Assembly: GCF_900100945.1 (NCBI RefSeq)
Contig: NZ_FNCG01000012.1
Coordinates: 124,001 to 188,000 of the forward strand
DNA length: 64,000 bases
Direction: 5' to 3'
Source of the DNA: Mucilaginibacter gossypii
Lineage (GTDB): Bacteria; Bacteroidota; Bacteroidia; Sphingobacteriales; Sphingobacteriaceae
Each line of letters begins with the position of its first letter. Position 1 is the first letter of the stretch. The translations under genes and the position numbers were made by a program. The notes below the pieces were generated by a model that saw nothing but the letters and a program-made list of their open reading frames with translations, was not told the DNA's origin and made no database searches. Positions 24,972 to 33,793 of the stretch are shown here, one piece after another.

Positions 24972-25772
24972 ATGGCTGGAAAGAAAAAACCTTACGGAAT
25001 AGGCAACATCGTATCATGGGGTGCTACTGTGGTGATTATAGGGTTAATGTTTAAGATTTTGCATTGGCCCGGTGCCACTTACTGGATAGCAGGGGGACTT
25101 ATAACTGAGGCTATACTGTTTTTTATATTAGGATTTCAGAGAGAAGACAAAGAAATTAACTGGGCACGTGTGTATCCCGAATTAAATGAAGACTTTCAGG
25201 GAGAGCTTCCGAAAGCCACTGTAAGGGGCGGTGGTAATACAAGCCCTTCAACAACTGCTGCGCTGGATAAAATGATGGAAGACGCAAAAATTGGCCCTGA
25301 GCTGGTGCGCAGCCTTGGTGATGGTTTACGTACATTTGGCGATAAGGTAGCCGCTATATCACGTGTTACCGATGCAGGGGAAGCTACTATAGCTTTCACA
25401 AGCAAAGTTAAAGAGGCTACTGCAAGTTATGAAAAACTAAGTGTGTCATTTGACAAGGCATCGGCCAATTTGACCGAAATGGCAAACTCCAATGTTGATT
25501 CAAAGGCATATCACGATCAGGTTAACCAATTGGCTAAAAACTTATCGGCACTTAATGCGGTTTACGAGCTGGAATTGCAAGATTCAAGCGCGCACTTAAA
25601 ATCAATGAATAAATTTTACCAGAACCTTTCGCTTACCATGAACAACTTTAATGAATCAATGGATGATTCAAAACAGTTTAAGGAAGAGGTAGGGCGATTG
25701 GCTAAGAACCTGGCATCATTAAACGCAATTTATGGTAACATGCTCACAGCTATGAACCAGCCGCGTGTTTAA
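24972..25772 (+). CDS. gldL: T9SS motor protein GldL
   Basis: A 266-residue inner-membrane protein. Two transmembrane helices lie in the first 55 residues (VSWGATVVIIGLMFKILHWP and YWIAGGLITEAILFFILGF), with the conserved lysine and glutamate used for proton flow in GldL/PorL. A long cytoplasmic part with coiled-coil character follows, and the block DQVNQLAKNLSALNAVYELE is repeated near the end as EVGRLAKNLASLNAIYGNML. With GldM it forms the proton-driven motor of the T9SS. Confidence 0.93.
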   Translation: MAGKKKPYGIGNIVSWGATVVIIGLMFKILHWPGATYWIAGGLITEAILFFILGFQREDKEINWARVYPELNEDFQGELPKATVRGGGNTSPSTTAALDKMMEDAKIGPELVRSLGDGLRTFGDKVAAISRVTDAGEATIAFTSKVKEATASYEKLSVSFDKASANLTEMANSNVDSKAYHDQVNQLAKNLSALNAVYELELQDSSAHLKSMNKFYQNLSLTMNNFNESMDDSKQFKEEVGRLAKNLASLNAIYGNMLTAMNQPRV

Positions 25773-25812
25773 TATAATTAATTAATTGATTACCAGAAAA
25801 GATTTATAATAA

Positions 25813-27333
25813 ATGGCCGGAGGTAAGGAAACCCCAAGACAGCGAATGATAGGTATACTATACCTGGTACTATTGGGCCTCATTGCCCTTAACGTACCGG
25901 ATAGCCTGTTGGACGCGTTTAAGAATATTACGAATAGTTTGGATGCATCAACCAGGAATGTTAATACTGGTTTGCAAAACACATACAGCGCTTTTGAGGC
26001 TACAAAATTGAAAGAACAGGCTGAACGGGCGAAACCAATTTATGATAAGGCTAAACAGGCAAGTGCTATAGCTGCAGAATTGAATACCTACGTTGAACAG
26101 TTGAAAGCAAAGCTGATTCAGGAAGGCGGCGGCATTAACCCGGAGATTGATGACGTTGACGCACGGGATAACCTGGATATATCGCCCCGTATCATGATCA
26201 ATCAAAAAAATGGGGAGAAACTGAAAGCTAAAATTGATGAAACCCGCCAAAGGTTAATGGTAGCTTTAGGTAAGGACAGTGTAGGCGTACAGTTTTCACT
26301 AAATACCGTAGCGCCTAAACCGCATGGGGATGTTAGAAAATCATGGCAGGAAGCTAACTTTGGTGATGGCATACCTTTAGGCGCGGCCCTCACTACTTTA
26401 GCCAAAATTGAAGCTGATAGCAAAAATGCCGAAAACGAAGTAGTTAAAAAATTATTAGGCAAAATTGACCAGGCACAGGTTACGCTTGATAAGTTCAGTG
26501 CAGTGGTGGTAGCGCCAAGCAGCTATGTTATAGCCGGACAACCCTATACTGCCCAGATCTTTTTAACTGCTTACGATTCAAAATCAAACCCTGATATTAC
26601 CGTTAACGGTAGCAGGGTATCTGTTACAGATGGTAAGGGTAATTATACTATTACTGCAAGCGGCGAAGGAAAACATACCGTGGAAGGTTTTATCACGGTT
26701 AAAAACAATACTACCGGCAAAAATGATTCTTATCCTTTTAAGCAGGAGTATACAGTTGCAAGACCTTCGGCAGTTATTTCTCCTGATAAAATGAACGTGC
26801 TTTATATTGGCGTTCCGAATCCTATTTCGGTATCCGCGCCTGGTGTAGCAGCAAGCGACTTAAACGTGCATTTTAGCGGCGCCGGTTCGCTTAGCGGTTC
26901 GGGCGGGCATTATACAGCTACGGTAAGCAGTATAGGCAGAGCTACGATTTCTGTTAGCGGTGCAAAAGGAGCGGTATTAGGTTCAACGGAGTTCCGTATC
27001 AAAAGGATCCCTGACCCTAAGCCACAGTTTGCAGGTAAAAGTGGTGGTAACACCAGTTCGGCTAATATCAGGGCACAAGACAGGCTTTTTGCCCAGTTGG
27101 ATAACTTTGACTTTGATGCTAAATTTAACGTAACGCACTTTACTATGCTGGTTGTAAAACCGCGCCAGGATGCCATTATTTTATCAGGCTCTGGTGGTGA
27201 ATTAACCGGCGCTATGCATAGTGCTTTGAATACGGTTACACCAGGAACTACTGTTATATTTAAGGATATCGTTGCGGTAGGCCCTGACCATTCACCGAGG
27301 TCACTTGACCCGATTGTATTATCCGCAAATTAA
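25813..27333 (+). CDS. gldM: T9SS motor protein GldM
   Basis: A 506-residue protein with one N-terminal transmembrane helix (RMIGILYLVLLGLIALNVP) and a long periplasmic part. This starts with a helical domain (about 30-220) and continues with beta domains (VVAPSSYVIAGQPYTAQIFL, IGVPNPISVSAPGV, GAKGAVLGSTEFRIKRIPDP). It dimerises, docks on the GldK/GldN ring and transmits motor energy. The PRQRMIGILYLVL start and the spacing in the operon leave little doubt. Confidence 0.93.
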   Translation: MAGGKETPRQRMIGILYLVLLGLIALNVPDSLLDAFKNITNSLDASTRNVNTGLQNTYSAFEATKLKEQAERAKPIYDKAKQASAIAAELNTYVEQLKAKLIQEGGGINPEIDDVDARDNLDISPRIMINQKNGEKLKAKIDETRQRLMVALGKDSVGVQFSLNTVAPKPHGDVRKSWQEANFGDGIPLGAALTTLAKIEADSKNAENEVVKKLLGKIDQAQVTLDKFSAVVVAPSSYVIAGQPYTAQIFLTAYDSKSNPDITVNGSRVSVTDGKGNYTITASGEGKHTVEGFITVKNNTTGKNDSYPFKQEYTVARPSAVISPDKMNVLYIGVPNPISVSAPGVAASDLNVHFSGAGSLSGSGGHYTATVSSIGRATISVSGAKGAVLGSTEFRIKRIPDPKPQFAGKSGGNTSSANIRAQDRLFAQLDNFDFDAKFNVTHFTMLVVKPRQDAIILSGSGGELTGAMHSALNTVTPGTTVIFKDIVAVGPDHSPRSLDPIVLSAN

Positions 27334-27339
27334 ACGCGT

Positions 27340-28317
27340 ATGAAAAAGAGAATTTTAGTTGTTATCCTGTGCCTGGCTTGTGTAAGTGCTTATGCGCAAA
27401 AAAAACGCACCAAGAGGCCGCCGGCAAAAAAGACAACTACCGCCAGGCAAACAACTCAGAAACCTGTACAGGTTCAGCCGGATAATGTTACCAGCCAGCA
27501 ACCCCTTGATACTGCAAGTAAAATTGCTGCAAAACCTTTTGACAGGCCGCTTGACGGCTATTACAAAAAGAACAATATTTTAAACGCCAAGGTTACACCG
27601 TATCCTAACTTGCGTGAAAATGATGTAGCATTTGCCAAACGCGTTTGGCGCGAAATTGATGTACGCGAAAAGATGAACCAGTACCTGGCTTCACCCAAAG
27701 GCCGTTTAATTGATGTATTGCTTGACGCTATAGCCAAAGGCGAGCTTACCGCGTACGACCCAACTCCGGGAAAAAAGGATGATCCCAATGGCGATGGTTT
27801 TACTACTCCCTTAACAGGTGCACAAGCCCGCGGCCGTTTAGCATCTGACAGTAGTGTGGTTGAAAAGCGCGATAAGGATAATAATGTTATATCATCCACG
27901 CTTGTTGCAGGTGAGTTTAATCCCGATAGCGTACTTAAATTCCGCATTAAGGAAGATTGGATCTTTGATAAGCAGCGCTCTGTATTTGAGCCCCGGATTA
28001 TAGGTATTGCTCCCTTGGTTAAACCTAAAGGTACAGGTACACTTGACATTGATTTTCAGCCTGCTTTTTGGATCTATTTTCCTGAAGCACGTGCAGTACT
28101 TGCAACTAAAGAAGTGGTTAGCCGTAACAGTGATGCCACAGGCTTGAGCTTTGACGACGTATTTATAAAACGCATCTTTACCAGTTATATCGTTAAAGAA
28201 AGTAACGACAAAGATGAGCGTATAAAAGATTATGCTCAGGGCATTGATAAGCTTTACGAATCAGAAAGGGTTAAGAAGTCCCTTCTTGACTGGGAGCTTA
28301 ATCTTTGGCAGTACTAA
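27340..28317 (+). CDS. gldN: T9SS ring protein GldN
   Basis: A 325-residue periplasmic protein with a signal peptide (MKKRILVVILCLACVSAYAQ). It has a basic, Thr-rich low-complexity stretch (KKRTKRPPAKKTTTARQT), then the GldN/PorN core: ENDVAFAKRVWREIDVREKM, DVLLDAIAKGELTAYDPT, KEDWIFDKQRSVFEPRIIG and FWIYFPEARAVLATKE. It starts 6 bases after gldM and closes the operon before a strong terminator. GldN pairs with GldK in the periplasmic ring. Confidence 0.93.
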   Translation: MKKRILVVILCLACVSAYAQKKRTKRPPAKKTTTARQTTQKPVQVQPDNVTSQQPLDTASKIAAKPFDRPLDGYYKKNNILNAKVTPYPNLRENDVAFAKRVWREIDVREKMNQYLASPKGRLIDVLLDAIAKGELTAYDPTPGKKDDPNGDGFTTPLTGAQARGRLASDSSVVEKRDKDNNVISSTLVAGEFNPDSVLKFRIKEDWIFDKQRSVFEPRIIGIAPLVKPKGTGTLDIDFQPAFWIYFPEARAVLATKEVVSRNSDATGLSFDDVFIKRIFTSYIVKESNDKDERIKDYAQGIDKLYESERVKKSLLDWELNLWQY

Positions 28318-28341
28318 TACATTAAGATTAAACAAGATTTT

Positions 28342-28380
28342 ACAAAACAGGCGATGAATTTTCATCGCCTGTTTTGTTTT
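28342..28380 (+). terminator. Rho-independent terminator of gldKLMN
   Basis: A perfect 16-bp stem (ACAAAACAGGCGATGA with TCATCGCCTGTTTTGT) around the loop ATTT, followed by TTT. It lies 25 bases after gldN. Confidence 0.9.
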
Positions 28381-28729
28381 AAAGAACTGTTTTCTTGTAA
28401 AGGGGAGTAAGATTTCGTCGCGCTTCTTGCATACTTATTTAGCCGGTAAACATTTAAGAGGATAACAATTGCTTATCTCTTTTCATATGCGATTTTCACC
28501 CCAGGCCTGACCAATCGCTTACTCCTTTCTACCAACTCCCCCAAAATTCCGACCAACGCCTGAAATAGGGATAAATAAGGCGTTTTTCGGGTTTGCCGAG
28601 TGCTTTTGAGATTTTGTCTATATATCTCTACAGCTGGTATAACACTTTTTAGCGATCAAAATATATGTTGTTCATTTGATCATTGAAAACAACAACACAA
28701 CATATTTAAAACATTAAAACCTTACGATC
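28381..28729. other. Intergenic region with the promoter of the small secreted protein
   Basis: No gene seen. Near the right end there is a run of ACAACA words just upstream of the next gene, with ATGTTGTT about 30 bases before it; these could pair weakly. No exact TAnnTTTG box was found. Confidence 0.3.
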
Positions 28730-29125
28730 ATGAAAACCTCAATAAAATTATCAGCCTTATTTGTATTATTAACCGCAGGAGTATTTGCTACTACAACAGC
28801 CAAAGCCTTTGTTGATCCTAACGATGTTACCCCTAAAGCAAAAGAAGTTGTAAGCTTTAAATCCCTTGATCATGATCGCGGTTTGACAGTAAACTTTGCA
28901 AAATCTGAAAGCGGGAAATCAATGGTGAAAGTTTACAACAAGGACAATGAACTTTTGTTGAAAGACATTGTGCCGAGCAAAACTGATGTAAGTAAAGGTT
29001 ATGTGTTAACCGGTTTGGCAGATGGTGAATACACCATGGAAATCTACACCAATAACCAGGTTGTTAAAAAATCAATCCATGTTTACCAGGATGGCGACCA
29101 AAAATCATTTTATATAGCTCAGTAA
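28730..29125 (+). CDS. Small secreted protein, unknown function
   Basis: A 131-residue exported protein with a signal peptide (MKTSIKLSALFVLLTAGVFA). The rest looks like one small beta-sandwich: GLTVNFAKSESGKSMVKVYN, KGYVLTGLADGEYTMEIYT, VVKKSIHVYQDGDQKSFYIA. The pattern resembles the short sandwich domains common in Sphingobacteriaceae secreted proteins, but it lacks a clear T9SS sorting signal. It is convergent with uvrC and shares a two-way terminator with it. Confidence 0.65.
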   Translation: MKTSIKLSALFVLLTAGVFATTTAKAFVDPNDVTPKAKEVVSFKSLDHDRGLTVNFAKSESGKSMVKVYNKDNELLLKDIVPSKTDVSKGYVLTGLADGEYTMEIYTNNQVVKKSIHVYQDGDQKSFYIAQ

Positions 29126-29153
29126 TAAAAATCACAAACATCAATATATAAAG

Positions 29154-29190
29154 AAGTCCTGGTTGATTGAACCAGGACTTTGTTGTTTTA
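29154..29190. terminator. Bidirectional terminator between the secreted protein and uvrC
   Basis: A perfect 11-bp stem (AAGTCCTGGTT with AACCAGGACTT) around GATTG, with TTTGTTGTTTT after it on the plus strand and A-rich sequence before it, so it can work in both directions. Confidence 0.8.
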
Positions 29191-29208
29191 GGTGTAGTAA
29201 TCCGGGAG

Positions 29209-31029
29209 CTATCCTTGCCCAATTTCTGCTCCTGTATTAAAATAAGCCAATATGGCTTTGGCTTGTTTAAGATTTACCACTTCGAGCAGCATTTCCTCAT
29301 TAGCTTCGCGGATCTTCTTTACCGATTTAAAGTATTTAAGCAGCTTTTCGGCTGTAGTTTTGCCTATGCCCTCTATCAACTCAAGTTCTGTTGCCAATGT
29401 GCCCTTATCGCGCTTTTTGCGGTGAAAAGTGATCCCAAAACGGTGTGCTTCATCTCGCAGGTGCTGGATTACTTTAAGTGTTTCCGATTTTTTGTCGAGA
29501 TACATAGGGTACTGATCGTTAGGGTAATAAAGCTCCTCCAGGCGTTTGGCAATGCCTATTACTGTTACTTTTTTATCTATGCCTAATAATTTGAGGCTAT
29601 GCATTGCCGAGGATAATTGCCCCTTGCCACCGTCAATCACAATCAGTTGCGGTAGTTCTGTTCCTTCATCCAGCATCCGGCGATAACGGCGGTGTACGGC
29701 TTCTTCCATAGTGGCAAAGTCGTTAGGGCCCTCAACGGTTTTAACATTGAAGTGGCGGTAATCTTTTTTAGAGGGCTTTCCATCTTTAAATACCACAATG
29801 GCCGATACCGGGTACTTGCCCTGAAAGTTGGAGTTATCAAAGCATTCAATATGGCGCGGAAGTTGGTTCATGCGCAGGTCTTTCATCATTTGCGTAAGCA
29901 ACCGTTCGGTGCGGATCTCGGGGTTCAGTTTCTCGTACTGGTCAATCTTTTCCTTTTTAAAGAACTGTACATTCTTTTGCGAAAGGTCAAGCAATTTGCG
30001 TTTTTCGCCCAGTTTAGGTACCGTGAATTTAATGTTCGGATGATCCTCAAGATCGATATCAAACGGTACGATGATTTCCTTGCTGTCGCTGCTGTAACGG
30101 CTTCTGAACTCGGATATGGCCAGCGTAAGCAATTCCTCGTCGCTTTCGTCAAGGCGTTTTTTTAGTTCGATGGTTTGCGTTTGGATAATGGTACCATTCA
30201 TCACCTTCAGAAAGTTAACGAAAGCCAGTTTTTCTTCAGATGCTATGCTGAACACATCCACATCAGTAATAGATGAGTTAACAACAGTGGATTTGCTTTG
30301 GTAATTTTCAAGCAGTTCGAACTTGCGTTTGAGCCGGTGCGCCAGCTCAAAATTCATTTCTATGGCCGCTGCTTCCATCTCATTTTTTAAGCGGCGAAGA
30401 ACTGCACCTATCTTGCCATTGAGGATATCCTTGATTTCCTCAATGCTGTTATCGTAGTCTTCTTCTGTTTGGTAGTTTTGGCAGGGGCCTTTGCAGTTGC
30501 CCAACTGGTACTCCAAACAAACTTTAAACTTTCCTTTGTCGATATTTTCGCGGGTGAGCTGTAAGTTACAGGTACGTAAAGGGTAAGTTTCCTTGATAAG
30601 TCCCAAAATGTTGTGCATCATGCTCACCGATGCATAGGGCCCAAGATATTTAGAGCCGTCTTTTATTATACGGCGGGTCCAGAAGATGCGTGGGTAATTC
30701 TCGTTTTTAATGATGATCCATGGGTAGGTTTTATCATCCTTCAGCATTACGTTGTAGCGGGGCTGATGCTTTTTGATCATGCTGTTCTCCAGCAGCCAGG
30801 CATCAACCTCTGTATCAACTATGGTAAAAGTAATAGCACGAATCTTGGATACCAGTACCCGTGTTTTAGCATTAATATGAATATCCTGGTTAAAGTACGA
30901 CCCAACACGATTACGCAAGTCCTTGGCCTTACCAATATATATCAGTTCCTGCTCACTATCCCAGTATTGGTAAACCCCGGGTTTGTGAGGAATGTTTTTT
31001 AAAGCTGCCCTGTAATCGAATTGGTTCAT
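29209..31029 (-). CDS. uvrC: UvrABC system subunit C
   Basis: A 606-residue nucleotide-excision-repair endonuclease that makes both incisions around UvrB-bound damage. The GIY-YIG nuclease is at the start (KPGVYQYWDSEQELIYIGKA). The cysteine motif CLEYQLGNCKGPCQNY lies near 155-170, a UVR UvrB-binding motif follows, then the UvrC RNase-H-like nuclease core (HIECFDNSNFQGKYPVSAIV, VIDGGKGQLSSA), and helix-hairpin-helix motifs at the end (LIEGIGKTTAEKLLKYF). The start codon lies inside a cluster of TTCATT words. Confidence 0.95.
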   Translation of the reverse strand: MNQFDYRAALKNIPHKPGVYQYWDSEQELIYIGKAKDLRNRVGSYFNQDIHINAKTRVLVSKIRAITFTIVDTEVDAWLLENSMIKKHQPRYNVMLKDDKTYPWIIIKNENYPRIFWTRRIIKDGSKYLGPYASVSMMHNILGLIKETYPLRTCNLQLTRENIDKGKFKVCLEYQLGNCKGPCQNYQTEEDYDNSIEEIKDILNGKIGAVLRRLKNEMEAAAIEMNFELAHRLKRKFELLENYQSKSTVVNSSITDVDVFSIASEEKLAFVNFLKVMNGTIIQTQTIELKKRLDESDEELLTLAISEFRSRYSSDSKEIIVPFDIDLEDHPNIKFTVPKLGEKRKLLDLSQKNVQFFKKEKIDQYEKLNPEIRTERLLTQMMKDLRMNQLPRHIECFDNSNFQGKYPVSAIVVFKDGKPSKKDYRHFNVKTVEGPNDFATMEEAVHRRYRRMLDEGTELPQLIVIDGGKGQLSSAMHSLKLLGIDKKVTVIGIAKRLEELYYPNDQYPMYLDKKSETLKVIQHLRDEAHRFGITFHRKKRDKGTLATELELIEGIGKTTAEKLLKYFKSVKKIREANEEMLLEVVNLKQAKAILAYFNTGAEIGQG

Positions 31030-31057
31030 TAGTTCAATGGTTCATTAGTTCATTGGT
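31029..31057. repeat. Left arm of inverted repeats flanking the four-helix-bundle gene
   Basis: A run of GGTTCATT/AGTTCA words directly ahead of uvrC. Compared with the reverse complement of 31498-31526, 24 of 29 bases agree. The pair encloses exactly the 31099-31482 gene and its short flanks. Confidence 0.7.
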
Positions 31058-31098
31058 CTGCTTGGCGGTTGTTTTACCAATGAAACATAGCTTATTGT

Positions 31099-31482
31099 TT
31101 ATTGGTCTCCTTTATTGCCCTCGCGTTTGCCAATAAACTTTAGGTATGAATTTAATTTGATATGGATGACCTGTAATTTTTCAAACAGATCATTGAATTG
31201 CTCATCAGTTATCAGGTTTCTTTTCTTTGATTTCTGAAGCCAGCCTTTGGTTTCCAAAATTGAACCCCGACTAAAATAACAGAAATTGCGGTTTTCCTTG
31301 TAATGGTATCTTCCATAGCCTTCTGCAATATTCGCGCTAATTGAATCGGCAGAACGTACTATTTGTTTACCAACGGTATCCTTGGTAAAATAGTCCCACT
31401 CACTTACTATAAACCAAATTTCATCGCTGAAAGTATCAGCCAATCTGTATACCTCTAAATCTTCGAGCGAGTGATGGCTCAT
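31099..31482 (-). CDS. Four-helix-bundle protein (23S rRNA intervening-sequence type)
   Basis: A 127-residue protein of the TIGR02436/S23-like family first seen in intervening sequences of 23S rRNA. It shows the family's LEDLEVYRLADTFSDEIW start, KQIVRSADSISANIAEGYGR in helices 2-3, and a C-terminal helix (LQVIHIKLNSYLKFIG). The function is unknown; the fold is a small pentamer-forming bundle. It stands alone between mrcA and uvrC, with inverted word repeats on each side, as if inserted into a repeat-bearing gap. Confidence 0.85.
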   Translation of the reverse strand: MSHHSLEDLEVYRLADTFSDEIWFIVSEWDYFTKDTVGKQIVRSADSISANIAEGYGRYHYKENRNFCYFSRGSILETKGWLQKSKKRNLITDEQFNDLFEKLQVIHIKLNSYLKFIGKREGNKGDQ

Positions 31483-31497
31483 GCTATTAAACTACTT

Positions 31498-31526
31498 ACC
31501 AATGAACAAGTGAACGAATGAACTAT
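31498..31526. repeat. Right arm of inverted repeats flanking the four-helix-bundle gene
   Basis: ACCAATGAACAAGTGAACGA and the six bases around its end form the reverse complement of the left arm at 31029-31057 (24 of 29 identical). It touches the stop codon of the penicillin-binding protein gene. Confidence 0.7.
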
Positions 31527-33790
31527 CAGAATCCCAATTTCTTATCTACCTCAGTAGTTCCCTGCTGTTGCTGGTTATAGGCCCCGCAATCCAATATGAT
31601 GCTAACTCCATTCGCTGGGGCATCAAAATCAACATTCTTTTTGATGCCTAAAGCTGCATTGGCATATACCTTTTTCATGTACAGCGCAAATATCGGCAGG
31701 GCACTGTTGGCACCTTCGCCCAAACGGGTGCTCTGGAAGGCAATGTCACGATCTTCGCAACCTGTCCATAAGCCGGTAACCAGTTGTGGGGTTATACCTA
31801 TAAACCAACCGTCGGAGTTATTTTGAGTTGTACCGGTTTTACCACCGATAGGGTTGCGTAAACCATATTTATAGGTTAATCTTGAACCGGTACCATCTTC
31901 AATAACTCCTTTAAGCATATAGGTCATCACATAAGCCGTTTGCGGGTTCATGGCTTGCACCACGCGCGGAGTATGGGTGTACAACACGTTGCCGTTTTTA
32001 TCTTCAATGCGTAAAATATAAGTAGGCTCTGTCCACAGGCCGTGGTTGGCGAAAGCGGAGTAAGCGGCCGTCATTTCAAAAACAGAGGCATCAAACGTAC
32101 CCAGGCAAATTGAAGGATAAGGCGGAACATTGGTTGTAATACCCATTTTTTTGATCAGATCAACAACAGGTTCTGGTTTAACCTCGCCCATAACGTGGGC
32201 CGTAACCCAGTTTTGTGAGTGTGCTAATGCCTGCCTTAAAGTAATAAAGCCCGGCAAAGTTTCGGATGGCGACGAGCGCGGGCACCACGGCGCGCCATAA
32301 CCACGGATAGTATCAGGCACGTTATTGATTTTCATACATGGAGAGTAGCCGTTGTCGATAGCCACAGCATAAGTAAATGGTTTGGCTGTTGAACCTACCT
32401 GGCGGGTGCCATTCTTTACCTGGTCGTATTTAAAATGTTCAAAGTTGGTGCCGCCAACCCATGCCTTAACATAGCCGGTTGTGGGATCCATACTCATGAG
32501 AGCATTACGCAAAAGCATTTTACAGTAGATAATGCTGTCAATTGGCCTCATCATGGTATCGATATTGCCGTGCCAGGTAAACAGGTTAAGCATGGTTTTG
32601 GTCTTGAAGTTTTCTTCAATCTCCTCGTCAGATTTTTCCTGTTGTTTAAGTTGTTTGTACCTGTCAGATTTTTGCATGCCCTGGTCAAGCAAAAATTTGA
32701 AGTTGTGGATGCTTTTGTAAAGGTTACGGCCGCGCCAGTGGTCATTGAACTGTGCCTGCAAATCTTTCATATAATCACGCTGCGCATCCTCCGCATATTG
32801 CTGCATGGTGGCATCAATGGTGGTATATATTTTTAAGCCGTCGCGGTCAAGATCGTAAGGGGTGCCATCAGGGCGGTTAATATTCTGTTCTTTAAAGATC
32901 TTTTGAAGCTCTTTCTTCAATACCGAACGGAAGTATGGAGCCAGTCCGTCAAAATGATTGTTTTGGTGAAAATCAAGGCCAAGTGGCTTGCGTTTATATT
33001 CTTCAACCTGGCCTTCACTCAGGTAATTTTGTTCGGCCATACGGTTTAGTACCAGGTTGCGCCTTTTAAGTGCATTATCCGGGTGACGGATAGGCGAATA
33101 AATGCCCGGGCCGTTAACCATGCCTATTAACAGGGCAGCCTGATCGGGTGTTAGTTTATCTGGCGTAGTGTTAAAATAAGTGCGCGCGGCCGATTTGATG
33201 CCATAAGTGTTATAAGCACCAAAGTCGACCGTGTTGAGGTACATGGTGAGGATCTCTTCTTTGGTGTAATGACGTTCAAGCTTAACAGCTGTAACCCACT
33301 CCTGTAGTTTTTGAATGATCCGCTTAAATGGATTGGCAGATCGTTCTGAAAAAAGGTTAAGCGCCAGCTGTTGTGTTATGGTACTGCCACCCTGCTTTTG
33401 CCCAATAAGCAAATGCGCGAAAATGGTAAAGCTTCGGCCAAAATCAATACCTGAATGGTCATAAAATCGTTTATCTTCGGTAGCAACCAAAGCGTTAATT
33501 ACGTTTGGTGACAGTTCGCGGTAAGTAACGTTGGAACGGTTTTGAATATAGTAAGTCCCCAATACCTGTTTGTCGGACGAGATGATCTCTGTAGCCTGGT
33601 TGCTCTTGGGGTTTTCGAGGTCGCGGAACGAAGGCAGCTGACCAAACACATCAAAAATAGTGAGTGTTATCATCATAACAACAAAAGCAAAAAGGCCAAG
33701 CACAATTCGCCATATGTACCAGTTGTATCTTCTTATATCTGCAGGCTGGAGTTGATTTTTCGAGTTAAACCTTGTGTTAGTGGTTCTCAT
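31526..33790 (-). CDS. mrcA: Penicillin-binding protein 1A (bifunctional)
   Basis: A 754-residue class A PBP that polymerises and cross-links peptidoglycan. It has one N-terminal transmembrane helix (LGLFAFVVMMITLTIF), a GT51 glycosyltransferase domain (ATEDKRFYDHSGIDFGRS, GGSTITQQLALNLFSE), and a transpeptidase domain with STAK (active serine), SQN and KTGTT motifs (GRQVGSTAKPFTYAV is the first; GGKTGTTQNNSDGWF the last). The C-terminus is short. It starts 4 bases after the stop of the SprE/PorW gene, so the two are one operon. Confidence 0.93.
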   Translation of the reverse strand: MRTTNTRFNSKNQLQPADIRRYNWYIWRIVLGLFAFVVMMITLTIFDVFGQLPSFRDLENPKSNQATEIISSDKQVLGTYYIQNRSNVTYRELSPNVINALVATEDKRFYDHSGIDFGRSFTIFAHLLIGQKQGGSTITQQLALNLFSERSANPFKRIIQKLQEWVTAVKLERHYTKEEILTMYLNTVDFGAYNTYGIKSAARTYFNTTPDKLTPDQAALLIGMVNGPGIYSPIRHPDNALKRRNLVLNRMAEQNYLSEGQVEEYKRKPLGLDFHQNNHFDGLAPYFRSVLKKELQKIFKEQNINRPDGTPYDLDRDGLKIYTTIDATMQQYAEDAQRDYMKDLQAQFNDHWRGRNLYKSIHNFKFLLDQGMQKSDRYKQLKQQEKSDEEIEENFKTKTMLNLFTWHGNIDTMMRPIDSIIYCKMLLRNALMSMDPTTGYVKAWVGGTNFEHFKYDQVKNGTRQVGSTAKPFTYAVAIDNGYSPCMKINNVPDTIRGYGAPWCPRSSPSETLPGFITLRQALAHSQNWVTAHVMGEVKPEPVVDLIKKMGITTNVPPYPSICLGTFDASVFEMTAAYSAFANHGLWTEPTYILRIEDKNGNVLYTHTPRVVQAMNPQTAYVMTYMLKGVIEDGTGSRLTYKYGLRNPIGGKTGTTQNNSDGWFIGITPQLVTGLWTGCEDRDIAFQSTRLGEGANSALPIFALYMKKVYANAALGIKKNVDFDAPANGVSIILDCGAYNQQQQGTTEVDKKLGF

Positions 33791-33793
33791 TTT

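Noticed and set aside
29167..29586. Plus-strand frame of 139 codons at the end of uvrC
   Set aside because: It runs antisense to the conserved uvrC C-terminal region and begins in a terminator.
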